Shown here in pieces: positions 35,936 to 46,743 of a stretch of 64,000 nt of DNA (the first letter of the stretch is position 1; each line of letters starts with the position of its first letter). The stretch covers positions 97,103,056 to 97,167,055 of the forward strand of contig CM055816.1 in NCBI GenBank assembly GCA_029582265.1, in the 5' to 3' direction. The notes under the pieces are model-generated. The model was given only the letters and a program-made list of their open reading frames with translations. It had not been told where the DNA came from and made no database searches. The DNA comes from Zoroaster sp. YZ-2022. Taxonomy: Eukaryota; Echinodermata; Asteroidea; Forcipulatida; Zoroasteridae. Position numbers and translations under genes: made by a program.

Positions 35936-36430
35936 ATATATGTTTATATAATAGGGCAGCCCAACTCATCACACCCATCGACACATGGCACCCCAGACGC
36001 ATCAGAGAGTCCATCGAGGTTGTTAAACACGACACTGTGCCACAGGACATCGGCTTCTACATCAGCGATATTTGGCGACCACTACTACGGACTGAAGGAT
36101 CTTCTATATCCAAAGTCCACAACCCAACCCAGACTGAGGGATCTCCTATATCCTAAGTCAACCACCCTCCTTCCCCCATGCTTGTCAACAACTGATTCGG
36201 TTCAGTGAGCACACACTCCTTCCCCCACTCCTAGGATCCTAGTCTCAACAGTTCCCGCCTGCACGCCTCAACGAACTAATCCTCCAGCATCCTGTCATTG
36301 CGTAATCCTCCAGCAACCTACTTAAGCAGCAGCATTCCCAAGAGTCCGGCATTCTCCTGAGGACGATCAGAGCATACTGATCGAAACGTCGAGTTGTACC
36401 TCCAGTTCTTTTCAGAACTAATTACTACTC
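35936..36430 (+). mobile_element. Penelope-like element, 3' fragment
   Basis: The C-terminal end of the element's protein is visible in RRIRESIEVVKHDTVPQDIG followed by a WRPLL motif, the segment that follows the GIY-YIG endonuclease in Penelope-like retroelements. After a stop comes a non-coding tail with the characteristic ending, a hairpin followed by gaaacgtcgagttg and ccagttcttttcagaactaa. The rest of the reverse transcriptase is missing, so this is a 5'-truncated copy. Confidence 0.7.
36357..36388 (+). other. Hammerhead-ribozyme-like core in the Penelope tail
   Basis: CTGAGGA (36357-36363) is followed by a perfect 7-bp stem (cgatcag, loop agcata, ctgatcg) and then GAAA (36383-36386). 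This is the CUGANGA / stem II / GAAA layout known for hammerhead motifs in Penelope-like elements. The G of GAAA also pairs in the longest form of the stem, so stem II may be 6 bp. Stems I and III are not clear, so activity cannot be claimed. Confidence 0.45.
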
Positions 36431-39400
36431 AATTGAGAATTTCACATGGTGTCACCGCAATTGGTCTTACTTATCCTCCTCACCATGGAAAGCTACAAGT
36501 CTTACCTAACACACTCATCATGAACACGCCATCAAAATCATGTAAACTTGATCCAGTACCAACTTCGCTAATAAAACAAAATATTGATGTGTTTGCTAAG
36601 TATATGACAATTATTGTAAACAGATCTCTTTCTTCCGGTTGTTTCCCTGATAGCCAGAAGGTTGCTTATGTTAAACCACTCCTGAAGAAACCCACTTTGG
36701 AGAAGGAAGTTTTCAAGAATTACCGACCGGTAGCGAATTTAAAGTACCTTGGAAAAACAATCGAGCGAGTTGTTTCATCACCAATCTCTGACCATGTTCG
36801 TGCTAATAACCTGTCAGACACATTTCAGTCAGCCTATAAGCCATTTCATGGAACGGAAACTGCTCTTCTCAACAATGACATTTTATCAATCATTATCACA
36901 TTTATTTCCATACTTCCATAAAAGAATTAACAAACTTTATATTAACAGTGCATTCACCGATGAAGCAGTAAATGTTAAATTCATAGCAAAATAAATTAGT
37001 TAAATAGAGCATGGGGGCTGTTTATATAAGCAGAAGCTTGTTAAAAACAGCCATACAGACAACAAACACAAACAAAAAGGACAGACAGACAAGAGACAAG
37101 ACAATAGGTAGTTGACACGATACAGAGTAAATAATTATACTGATGACAGAGGCAATTAAAATAATTAAAAAATATTAAAAGGTTATTAAGCAAAAACAAC
37201 AGACCCTGAGGAACTCCATGCTTAATGTTTAAACGATCTGAGTCGCAACCCTTGATTGAAGTAAACTGGTATCTATTGGTAAGGTAGTCAGCAAATCATT
37301 GCAGCGCGACTCCCCTGATTCCAAAATGTTCAAGTTTAGAAAGAAGAATAGAGTGATCAATGGTATCAAATGCTTTAGAAAGGTCAATGAAAACACCGTC
37401 TGCACATATTTTATTATTCAATGCCTGGGTGACACTATCAACAAGTTCAATGAGGGCCAAGTCAGTGGAATGTTTAGATCTAAAGCCAAATTGATGACCA
37501 AAGAGAAGATGGAAACGAGAAATGAAACAAGAGAGACGATTATACATGAGCCTTGCCAGAATTTTTGAGAAACAAGGAAGGATGGAAATAGGCCTGTAGT
37601 TACTAATATAGCACTTATCACCGTTCTTGAAAACGGGAATAATTTTAGCAACCTTAAGATTAAGAGGCACAGATCCACTGAGAAGGGAGAGATTAAAAAT
37701 GTAAGCAAGAGGTTCAGCAATAGATGGAAGGACAAATTTCACAACGGTCGAACAAATGTTATCAAAACCGCAGCTACTTCCTCTCTTCATGTCTTTGCCG
37801 ATACGCAAGATTTCTTGAGCGTTAGTAGGGGTTAAGAAAAAAGGACCATTTGGGTTGTGCAAATAGTCGTAAAAGTGAGTACCGGAAGCGGGTATCTTAC
37901 TGGCAAGGGAAGACCCAATGTTTGTAAAGAATTTGTTAAAAGAATTAGAAATATCATTAGGTTGGGAGGCAAAGTGTTCACCGTCTATTGTGAAATTATC
38001 TGGAAACGAGGACTCTTTACGCTTACCCAAAATGTTATTTATTTCACGCCACGTATTTTTAAGGTTGCCCTTATGATGATCGAGCTTAGTGGCATAACAG
38101 TTTTTCTTGGCGGAACGAATAGTGGCAGTAAGACGATTACGGTAGATTTTATATATCCGTTCGTTTTCTTCCGAAGGCTTGCGCAGATAACGTTCTTGTC
38201 TTGGGGAAGCCCAATGATCCTTACGTTGTTCCGCCGACTGAAACGTTCAAGTTTGTTGATCTTTTCGCTGTGATCTGACAATTGTTTTCGGCTTTATCCA
38301 GTAGTGGTGTAATTTTTTCCAACTCCTTGATTCTGGATTCGAGTTCGGATATCCTCTTAGACTCAAGGGAAGAGGTAAAGCTTATCAATCCGCCGGTAGA
38401 GGTCTGAGTGACTCCGATGTATGATGGAAAAATCACTGCATTAGTTTTGTTAGACTTAAGCGCCGCTTTTGACACAGTCGATCACAAAATCCTTCTCTCC
38501 CGCCTTCAATATCATCTTGGAATACATGACACAGCCCTGGATTGGTGTAAGTCTTACCTTTTAAATAGGCCTCAGCATGTTTGTATTGGTAAGTACGCTA
38601 TCTCCGAGCCTGTTATTCTTGACTATTCTGTACCCCAAGACTCCGTGCTCGACCCAGAGTGGTTTACTGTTTATACCTTTCCATTTCGTCATATCATTTT
38701 GAAGTATAATTTAAATTACCATGTCTACGCTGATGACACGCAGCTTTACATTACTTTGAAATCTTCTCAAGAACCTGCCGATTCGTGTATTACAACACTG
38801 GAGAAATGTATTCAAGAAATTCGTAGTTGGATGAGACAAAACTTCTTGAAAGTGAATGACGAAAAAACATAATTTGTTCTATTTGGATCACATCAGCAAT
38901 TATCTAAAGTTTCTCTTCCATTTATTACAATTGGTGACTCGCAGATAACCCCCTCATCACAAGCACGTAATTTGGGTGTAATATTTGACTCGACAATGAC
39001 TTTAAAACCTCATATCTCCAACATTGTTCGCATATCATCATTTCATATCAGAAATATTAGCCGAATAAGGAAATACTTGAATAAAAGTGCTGCTGAACAA
39101 ATTATACATGCGTTTGTCACATCACGGCTCGATAACGGGAATGCTCTCCTTTACGGTCTCCCGCAGAATCAAATATCTCGTCTTCAGCACATACAAAACA
39201 CAGCAGCTCGTGTTGTAACTTTGTCCAGAAAGTCATGCCATATCACGCCAATCTTGAAAGAACTGCACTGGCTTCCTGTTTCACAGAGAATTGTTTTTAA
39301 ACTTATGCTAATTGTTCACAAATCCTTTAATAGTATTGCTCCAATTTATATTTCTGAACTGCTTAAAGTCTACACTCCATCACGCAATTTGCGCTCCAGC

Positions 39401-39587
39401 AACATGTCACTCCTAAAGGAACCAACTTCAAAACGGAACTGGGGTGATAGGTATTTTTCTGTCGCGGCTCCGAGACTCTGGAATCATCTTCCAACTAAAC
39501 TCAAATCTTGTCATAGTATAACTAGATTTAAGTTGATGCTTAAAACTCATCTTATGTCACAATTCTTTAAAGATGATGTATATTTAG
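36431..39587 (+). mobile_element. LINE A (L2/CR1-like), interrupted by LINE B
   Basis: The reverse transcriptase of a non-LTR element is read in two pieces. 36431-36893 holds the fingers (SKSCKLDPVPTSLIKQ, FKNYRPVANLKYLGKTIERV, SAYKPFHGTETALL). 38413-39587 holds motif A (LLDLSAAFDTVDH), YADD (HVYADDTQLY near 38720), then the thumb and C-terminal region ending KLMLKTHLMSQF. Between them lies minus-strand LINE B. An in-frame TAA at 38870 breaks the second piece. The 5' end (endonuclease) is missing, and the 3' end is cut at 39587 by repeat segment A. Not active. Confidence 0.85.
36894..38412 (-). mobile_element. LINE B, inserted into LINE A, truncated
   Basis: On the minus strand, 38480-38050 shows a coiled-coil piece (ISELESRIKELEKITPLLDK) and SRRNNVRIIGLPQD, as in ORF1-type proteins. 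It is followed at 38030-37296 by reverse transcriptase fingers and motif A (YRPISILPCFSKILARLMY, FRSKHSTDLALIEL, FIDLSKAFDTIDH). Soon after, at a degraded GVPQG region near 37230, the similarity ends, so the YADD box and C-terminus are missing. The ORF1 piece next to mid-reverse transcriptase implies an internal deletion. Position inside LINE A shows it arrived later. Confidence 0.8.
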
Positions 39588-39690
39588 GTGTTCGAGCGCG
39601 CAGCGCGAACACCTATTGTTTTTGTACTGTTTTTTATTTTATTTTTTACTTCTTCTCAGTGGCGATTGTCCGGTAACAAAGGCATCCTTG
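39588..39690. repeat. Dispersed repeat segment A, copy 3, left part
   Basis: Begins with the palindrome ggtgttcgagcgcgcagcgcgaacacc (39588-39613) and continues as in segment A to gtaacaaaggcatccttgc. Here LINE C interrupts it. It resumes at about 41908 with catatacagccttcaaactt. Confidence 0.85.
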
Positions 39691-41907
39691 CCTCTCTTGA
39701 TGACCAAGTAAAATTTTATAATTCTAATGTAATTTATGTATTGAACAATCACTGTCCACTTACGCAACGTAAACATAAGTTTAAACCTCAACCCGTTTGG
39801 TATACTATTGATATACATCTTGCTAGGCGCAATCGACGCAAACTTGAAAGAAAATGGAAGAAAAGTAATAACCCACATGATCATAATCTTTATGTGGATG
39901 AAGTTCACCGATTTTCGAAACTTGTACATTCTGTTAAATCTAAGTATTACACTGAGCAGCTATCCACTGCCAATACTAAAATTGTTTTCAAAACTTTAAA
40001 TACTCTGCTCAACCGAAAGGTTTCACCACTTCCATGTACCATTTCATTCACAAATCTTTGCGAAAAGTTTAGTAATTACTTTGAAGACAAAATTGTCAAA
40101 ATCCGGAACACAATTAACTCATCCCAGACAGATTATACCCCACCTCCCCATAATGCAATTGCTCCTGAAATAAGTGAATTTAGAACAATTAACGAAGCTG
40201 GAATTTCGAAAATAATTAAGAAATCTCCTAATAAATCCTGCACGTTGGATCCTCTCCCCACTTGGCTCGTTAAACACAAATTGACCACACTCCTGCCCAT
40301 ATTTACTTCTATAGCTAACATGTCATTGTCCACAGGGACCTTCCCCACAGTACTCAAGGATGCGGTGGTTACCCCATTGTTGAAGAAGCCCACCCTGGAT
40401 AAGGATATCTTAAAGAATTACAGGCCCGTTTCCAATACTGCTTTTCTTTCTAAATTAATTGAGAAAGCTGCTTTGTTGCAAATATCAGATTATATCAGTA
40501 GTAATGACTTGTATTGTAAGGTCCAATCTGCTTACAGACCCAATCACAGCACGGAGACAGCCCTGTTGAAAGTCAAGAGTGACATCATCCAAGCTTTTGA
40601 CAATCGGCAGGCTGTTTTCGTGGTGTTGTTGGAATCTGTCTGCTTTTGACACAATTGATTATGGTGTTTTGTTACATAGATTATCACATGTATTTGGTTT
40701 CAAGAATAACGTTATTGCCTGGTTCAAATCCTACCTTAATAATCGAACATGTAGAGTCAGGATCGCCAATGAATTTTCTGATCCTAAGTTCTCTTCTTCT
40801 TCATGGTTTGCCCCAAGGCTCATGTGTCGGACCTCAGATGTTACTTCATTAAACTCAAACTATGTATGAAATCATCAAACGCTACACAAGTATCAAAGCC
40901 AAATTTTATGCAGATGACACTCAGTTATACATTAATGTTGATCCCCGAATACCTGGTGAATCAGATCGCGCAATTTCCACTTTATCTAAATGCATTTCGG
41001 AAATCAAATCATGGATGTCTAAAAATATGCTACTCCTCAATGATGACAAAACCGAATTTTTTATTGCTGCCAATCCCAACATTTTGCATAAGTTTTCAGA
41101 TATCTCTTTTACCATAGGTAAAACTATTATCAAACCATCCAAAACTATAAGGAATCTTGGAGTAGAATTTGATAGTGCAATGAACATGTCCCATCATGTA
41201 TCATCAATTTGTAAGTCTGTTAAATTTCATCTTCGTAATTTATCACGTATCAGAATGTTCATTGATGATACCACATGCCACCATGCAGTCCGTGCTTTAG
41301 TAACTGCCCGACTTGACTACGCTGACTCACTTCTCATAGGTTCATCAGCCAAAGAAATTAAAAGACTTCAGCGACTTCAAAATAGGGCTGCTAAACTCAT
41401 ATTCAAGACAAAAAAGTCTGGCCATGTATCTCCGCTCCTCCAACAGCTTCATTGGCTACCTGTACAAAAACGTATCGATTTTAAAATTATGACTATTACT
41501 TTTAATTGCCTTTCTAATAATGCACCATCTTATCTATGCGAGCTTATCTCGCTATACCAACCTAACCGTAGTGGACTTCGCTCTAGTTCTGACCAAAAGA
41601 TGCTCTCTAAACCCCGCACGCATCTTTGTTCTGCAAATAAGGGTTTATTTGCTTCTGCGCCAAATCTGTGGAACAATCTCCCATCAGATATTCGTCATAC
41701 TAGTAAACTTCAGATGTTTAAAAGTAAACTTAAGACTCATTTATTTTAGCTTTGTTGTACATCTCATTTTATTCACTGTTAATTTAAGAATTACATCTCA
41801 TTTTATTTACTGTTAATTTAAGAAATTATTAAGTTGATCCATTTTGTAAAGCGCTGTGATACCTTTCAGTCGTGTAAGAGCGCTATATATAAATGCTATT
41901 ATTATTA
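39691..41907 (+). mobile_element. LINE C (L2/CR1-like), inserted into segment A
   Basis: A longer non-LTR retrotransposon copy. The region before the reverse transcriptase starts near 39700 (KFKPQPVWYTIDIHLARRNR). Fingers follow (KSCTLDPLPTWLVKH, LKNYRPVSNTAFLSKLIEKA), then motif A near 40640 (LSAFDTIDYGVLL), YADD near 40910 (AKFYADDTQLYI) and the C-terminal region to 41749 (HWLPVQKRIDFKI, APNLWNNLPSDI). Frameshifts lie near 40630 and 40850. The 3' end (gcgctatatataaatgctattattattatta) is the classic tail of L2/CR1-like elements. The endonuclease is absent, so the copy is 5'-truncated. Confidence 0.88.
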
Positions 41908-42436
41908 TTATAAGCATATACAGCCTTCAAACTTAACACATGAACAGAACATAACAAGCTGACGAAACCAAATCAACTTGATGCCATTTTTCTATCACCG
42001 GAATGATGTTTTTCGAGGCATTTTTCGAACTAAAACAAAAAAGCAGACGACGAAACGAAAATTAACAAAAAGCTTACACTTTTCCCAATTGACGCACCAC
42101 GCATTTTTTGGAATCCTTCGTGTTACCACTGTGCATTAGTATTTTCAATTGGTGTCAATTTCGCAGCCGGGAAACTGCAATGTGTCACTTCGCGCTGTAT
42201 CCGAAAATCATACACAGTCACTTCGCGCTGCAGCGGATATCATGTCGCGACGCGTTGGTGCAATCCCATCATTGAACTGTCTTTGTTGCATGGTTTCGTG
42301 TCACAGTATCTTTGTAAGTAGAACGAATAACATTATTCTTAACAGTCATACACTGTTAGCACGAACAGACATTTGTAGAAAAACCTATTTAGTTTCGCGT
42401 TTTGATGCTTGCCAAAGAAGTTATATTTCGTGTGGG
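41908..42436. other. End of segment A copy 3 and unassigned sequence
   Basis: About 55 bp of segment A (catatacagccttcaaactt to ctgacgaaacc) are followed by sequence not seen elsewhere in the window. The phrase gtcacttcgcgctg occurs twice (near 42185 and 42220). A frame across 42149-42592 shows no domain and is not called. Confidence 0.5.
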
Positions 42437-45195
42437 TTCTCAGTGTTGTTGTTTTGCATCAGTCATGAATATTGTGGGGGAGTCAAGGTACATGACTACA
42501 GTACCAGTACCACTAGGCCAACAAATGAGGAAAAATGCTTATTACTAGGCTTGATAGACCATCGATCAACTATGGAGAAAGGCATAGACTGAACAAACCG
42601 GTGTTTAGCAGCATCTACCTGGACATGGTGGATTCTGGGTGAGTATCTTAATCATGATCAATATTAATTTGCATTGCTATCGGGAGACATAACAATGAAT
42701 TAACGTGATGTACATGTGTACATAATGAACACAATCATGACAATGTCCCCTGGCAATTATGTGAAACCCCTGATTACATACTGTACATATTTGACAGGAA
42801 AAATGGTGAAAGTGAAGCTTCTATTTTGGTTTAGATTCTTATATTATCAAACATTTTTATTTGGTTGGGACAGATGCCAAATGTCCAAATTAATTTGTCC
42901 AAAGTGCTTTTATCTTAGAGAAACAAAAAAACTTAATTTTTTTTTGAAAAATTCAAGAAGTTACCATGACATAACTTTATGAAACACAAGGGGGAGCACC
43001 TATTTTTAATAAGTTTTCACAGATTTTCACATACATTTTTCAAGAGATCTAATGTTAAAGTGTTACAGGGTTGAAGTTAATGTTCATTATCAAATACCAA
43101 TGATGAACATTTCATTTAGTTTTAATGGCTGTTTATTACACAAAATTAAGGTTTAGTATAATTTGTTATTATTTTTTGCTATAGCAGTACTGGCATTTCA
43201 GTCCAAGAGAAGGGGTGTATCTGATAACCACCTTTCCAATTCATGTCAGTTAAACAACGTTTATTTAAATCTAAGCCCTTACTCCTATTTTCAATCTTAA
43301 ATCTTTTAAAAAAAGAGGACAGAAACATCTTGCAACTTCAGCTATGCAGAATTGATGCTGGGTGTGATTTTCGACATAATGAAGCAGTAGTCGTCAGTCA
43401 ATGGAATTGGTAATTTGGGCCCCTTATACTCTTATTGCTTGTTTGCCCCTCCCCTTCCCTAGTTCTTGGATTCTATAGTGCTGCAATGATAGCCAAAACA
43501 TTTTAGAAAACAAATGTGTTGGTTCATCACCAGTGGCAGTACATGCCATCACCAAGAACTTGGGGGGAGGGGGCAGGCATTTTATTCCAAAATTACCGAT
43601 TCCAATGACAACTCCTGAATGTCACCCATTCTGAACTGTCACTAAATCGTACGTATACAGAGTGTACATTTATTATAAATGCAGATTGTTTCTGTTTTCT
43701 TGTCAACAAAGGATCATAGTTGGGTTCATTTACACTGAAGTCATTTCACTTGTTACATGTGTAAGACCATGTACACTCATTTCTAGATTGGTTACAAGTA
43801 GGTTAAACAAGTCAACAAAGTGGTTTCAATTGATTGTGGGGGAGGGAAATGTAACCACAAAAGTCAAGTCATGAAACCCAACAGACAGTTAAAATAAATA
43901 TGTATTTCATTGTTTTATTAGCAATTTACAAGCACCGATGGAACTCTTGATTATTTCAATGTCTAAACATTTATGTACAAAATGGCATCTGATCTTTAGG
44001 TTGTAATTCTGTAGTATGGATGCAGCTACAGACATTTTGCCAATCATGTGTACAACCTTGAAATTGTAAAATCAATGTAGAATTTGTTTTCAAATTTTAT
44101 AAATTATTTTTTAATTATTTGCAGATTAGGTGAAAACAAAGACAATTTATAAGCATGTCACAAAAAGGAGATGCTTGATTACAGTGTCACTATCATTGTC
44201 AATTTATCATTATATTGTTGTTATAAACTTGGCCTGAAAGTGAAGTATATTATAAATATAGATCACTCTCAGTATACAAACATGCAGTCCATCAATTAAA
44301 TTAATTTTTGTACAAGACTTAATACCAAGAGACAAATACCAATGTTGGCTTCATTTAAATCTAAAATTGAAAGGTTTTCCATGAACAAAATGAAAAGGGC
44401 AAGCAATTATCAAATTTGATCCAGTGGATATAATTACATTTAATTTTGTTTGAATTGGGAATTATTTACTTTTGACAACTCTTCTGCGGGGGGCAGGGGA
44501 AGATGGAAAGCACGGATGCAAGCTTTCTTCCAACTTTATCATGTAGTAGTCATAAGCTTGTTTTCTAATGAAAGGCTAATTAGCTGATATCCATACAAGC
44601 TTTGAAGACTGCAGACATCAGCTATTTGACATAAGCTGTATTGTTTCTTCTTCACCCAACTACTATACGGCTGTGCTTTGAGTAGACTCTGTGGTACCCG
44701 CTACATGAACATGGATGAAATGCACAATTATTAGCTAACTTTCTATTATGTTCCATGTAGGGAAAAATTAATCACAACATGGAAATGGAAATCTCAGGAG
44801 TGTAAAGACTCTTCTCTCACAGGGTAACTTTACCTTGGTAAAGTTGGAAAAACAAGGAAAGGGGAAATATTTATATACTCTTCCATGCTTCAGTGTCTTC
44901 AGTAACCCCCAGCTCCCCCAAACAATTTAACCCACACTTTGTGCTCTTTGAATTTGCAGCCAAGTTTAATCCAGTTGCTATACATGTAGTCCCCTTCTAC
45001 CCTAAATCAACTTTGTGACTTTATTCCCATAATAACGCTGAATAGGTTGATCTGGCTACCTACAACCCTGGCAAACTATTTTCATATGAGTGATTTTTCA
45101 TATGAGTTGATTTATCATCTAGCATGGTTTTTGAAAAGCATGTGTTGGGCTAGTGTCAATATTTAAAATAAAAAGCATAGTGTTCCAAGTCGTGT
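42437..45195. repeat. 2.75-kb tandem unit, copy 1
   Basis: The unit opens with tgttttgcatcagtcatgaatattgtggggg, passes through the caccagtggcagtacatgcc phrase (about 43527), segment C (43580-44470) and the tctgcggggggcagg block (44480), and is followed by the same opening phrase at about 45196. The offset between copies is about 2.76 kb. No coding sequence is supported in it. Pieces of the same unit occur at 8.2-9.8 and 17.5-18.3 kb. Confidence 0.8.
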
Positions 45196-46470
45196 GGTTC
45201 CTCAGTGGTGTTGTTTTGCATCGGTCATGAATATTGTGGGGGAGTCAAGGTACATGACAAGTACCACTGGGCCAAAAAAATGAGGAAAAATGCTTATTAG
45301 GCTTGATAGACCATCGATCAACTATGGAGAAAGGCATAGACTGAACAAACCGGTGCTTAGCAGCATCTACCTGGACATCGTGGATTCTGGGTGAGTACAT
45401 GTATATTGCATTGCCATCGGTAGACATAACATGATGTACATGTGTACATAATGAACACAATTATGTCAATGTCCCCTGGCAATTATGTGAAACCCCTGAT
45501 TACATACTCTACATATTTGACAGGAAAAATGGTGAAAGGGAAGCTTCAATTTTGGTTCAGATTCTCATATTATCAAACATTTTTATTTCGTTGGGACACA
45601 TAGACCTTATGACCAAATTAATTTGTCCAAAGTGCTTTTATCTTAGAGAAACAAACAAAAAACAATTATAAAAAAACTATGTAAAAATTCAAGAAGTTAC
45701 CAGACATAACTTTATGAAACATGAGGGGGAGCACCTATTTTTAATAAATTTTCACAGATTTTCACAAAGTTTTCAGGAGATCTAATGATAAAGTGTTACA
45801 AGGTTGAAGTTAATGTTCATTATCAAATACCAATGATGAACATTTCATTTAGTTTTAATGGTTGTTTATTACAAAAAATTAAGGTTTAGTATAATTTGTT
45901 ATTATTTTTTGCTATAGCAGTACTGGCATTTCAGTCCAAGAGAAGGGGTGTATCTGATAACCACCTTTCCAATCCATGTCATTTAAACAACATTTATTTA
46001 AATCTAAGCCCTTACTCCTATTTTCAATCTTAAATCTTTTTTAGAAAGACGACAGAAACATCTTGCAACTTCAGCTATGCAGAATTGATGCTGGGTGTGA
46101 TTTTTGACATAATGAAACACTAGTTGTCAGTCAATGGCATTGGTAATTTGGGCCCCCTTATACTTGAATTGCTTGTTTGCCCCTCCCTTCCCTAGTTCTT
46201 GGATTCTATAGTGCTGCAATAATAGACCAAAGAATTTTAGAGAAAAACCCCAAATGTGTTTGTTTATCACCAGTGGCAGTACATGCCATCACCAAGAACT
46301 TGGGGGAGGGGGAGGCATTTTATTCCAATATTACCGATTCCAATGACAACCCCTGAATGTCACCCATTCTGAACTCACTAAATCGTACATACAGAGCGTA
46401 CATTTATTTTAAATGCAGATTGTTTCTGTTTTCTTGTCAACAAAGGATCATGGTTGGGTTCATTTACACT

Positions 46471-46680
46471 AGTAGTATGTTAGATGGGGGGGTCCTGGCG
46501 CACCTGCTTAAAAAATCATTTTTTAACCAAATTTGCTGGGTGGTAGTAGGGGATTTTAACAAAGTCGCAAAACAGAACATTTTAAAATATGTTTTTTTAA
46601 ATATATTTGCTGGGTAGTAGTAGGGGGTTTGACAAGGGTTTCTAACGGCTTTTTTTAGAAGAAACTAAATACTTCACGTT
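46471..46680 (+). repeat. Left terminal inverted repeat of the Polinton
   Basis: Reverse complement of 62331-62539. It contains an internal direct repeat, tttgctgggtggtagtagggg at about 46530 and a close variant at about 46606. Confidence 0.95.
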
Positions 46681-46743
46681 TTTTTATTGTCTAAATATAT
46701 ATTGATTAGAGAGAATGACAGCTACTAAACAATATTTATCAAA

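Noticed and set aside
42149..42592. 147-codon open frame before the 2.75-kb unit
   Set aside because: It crosses the border between unrelated repeat segments and has no domain. The shared part is non-coding in the second copy of the unit.
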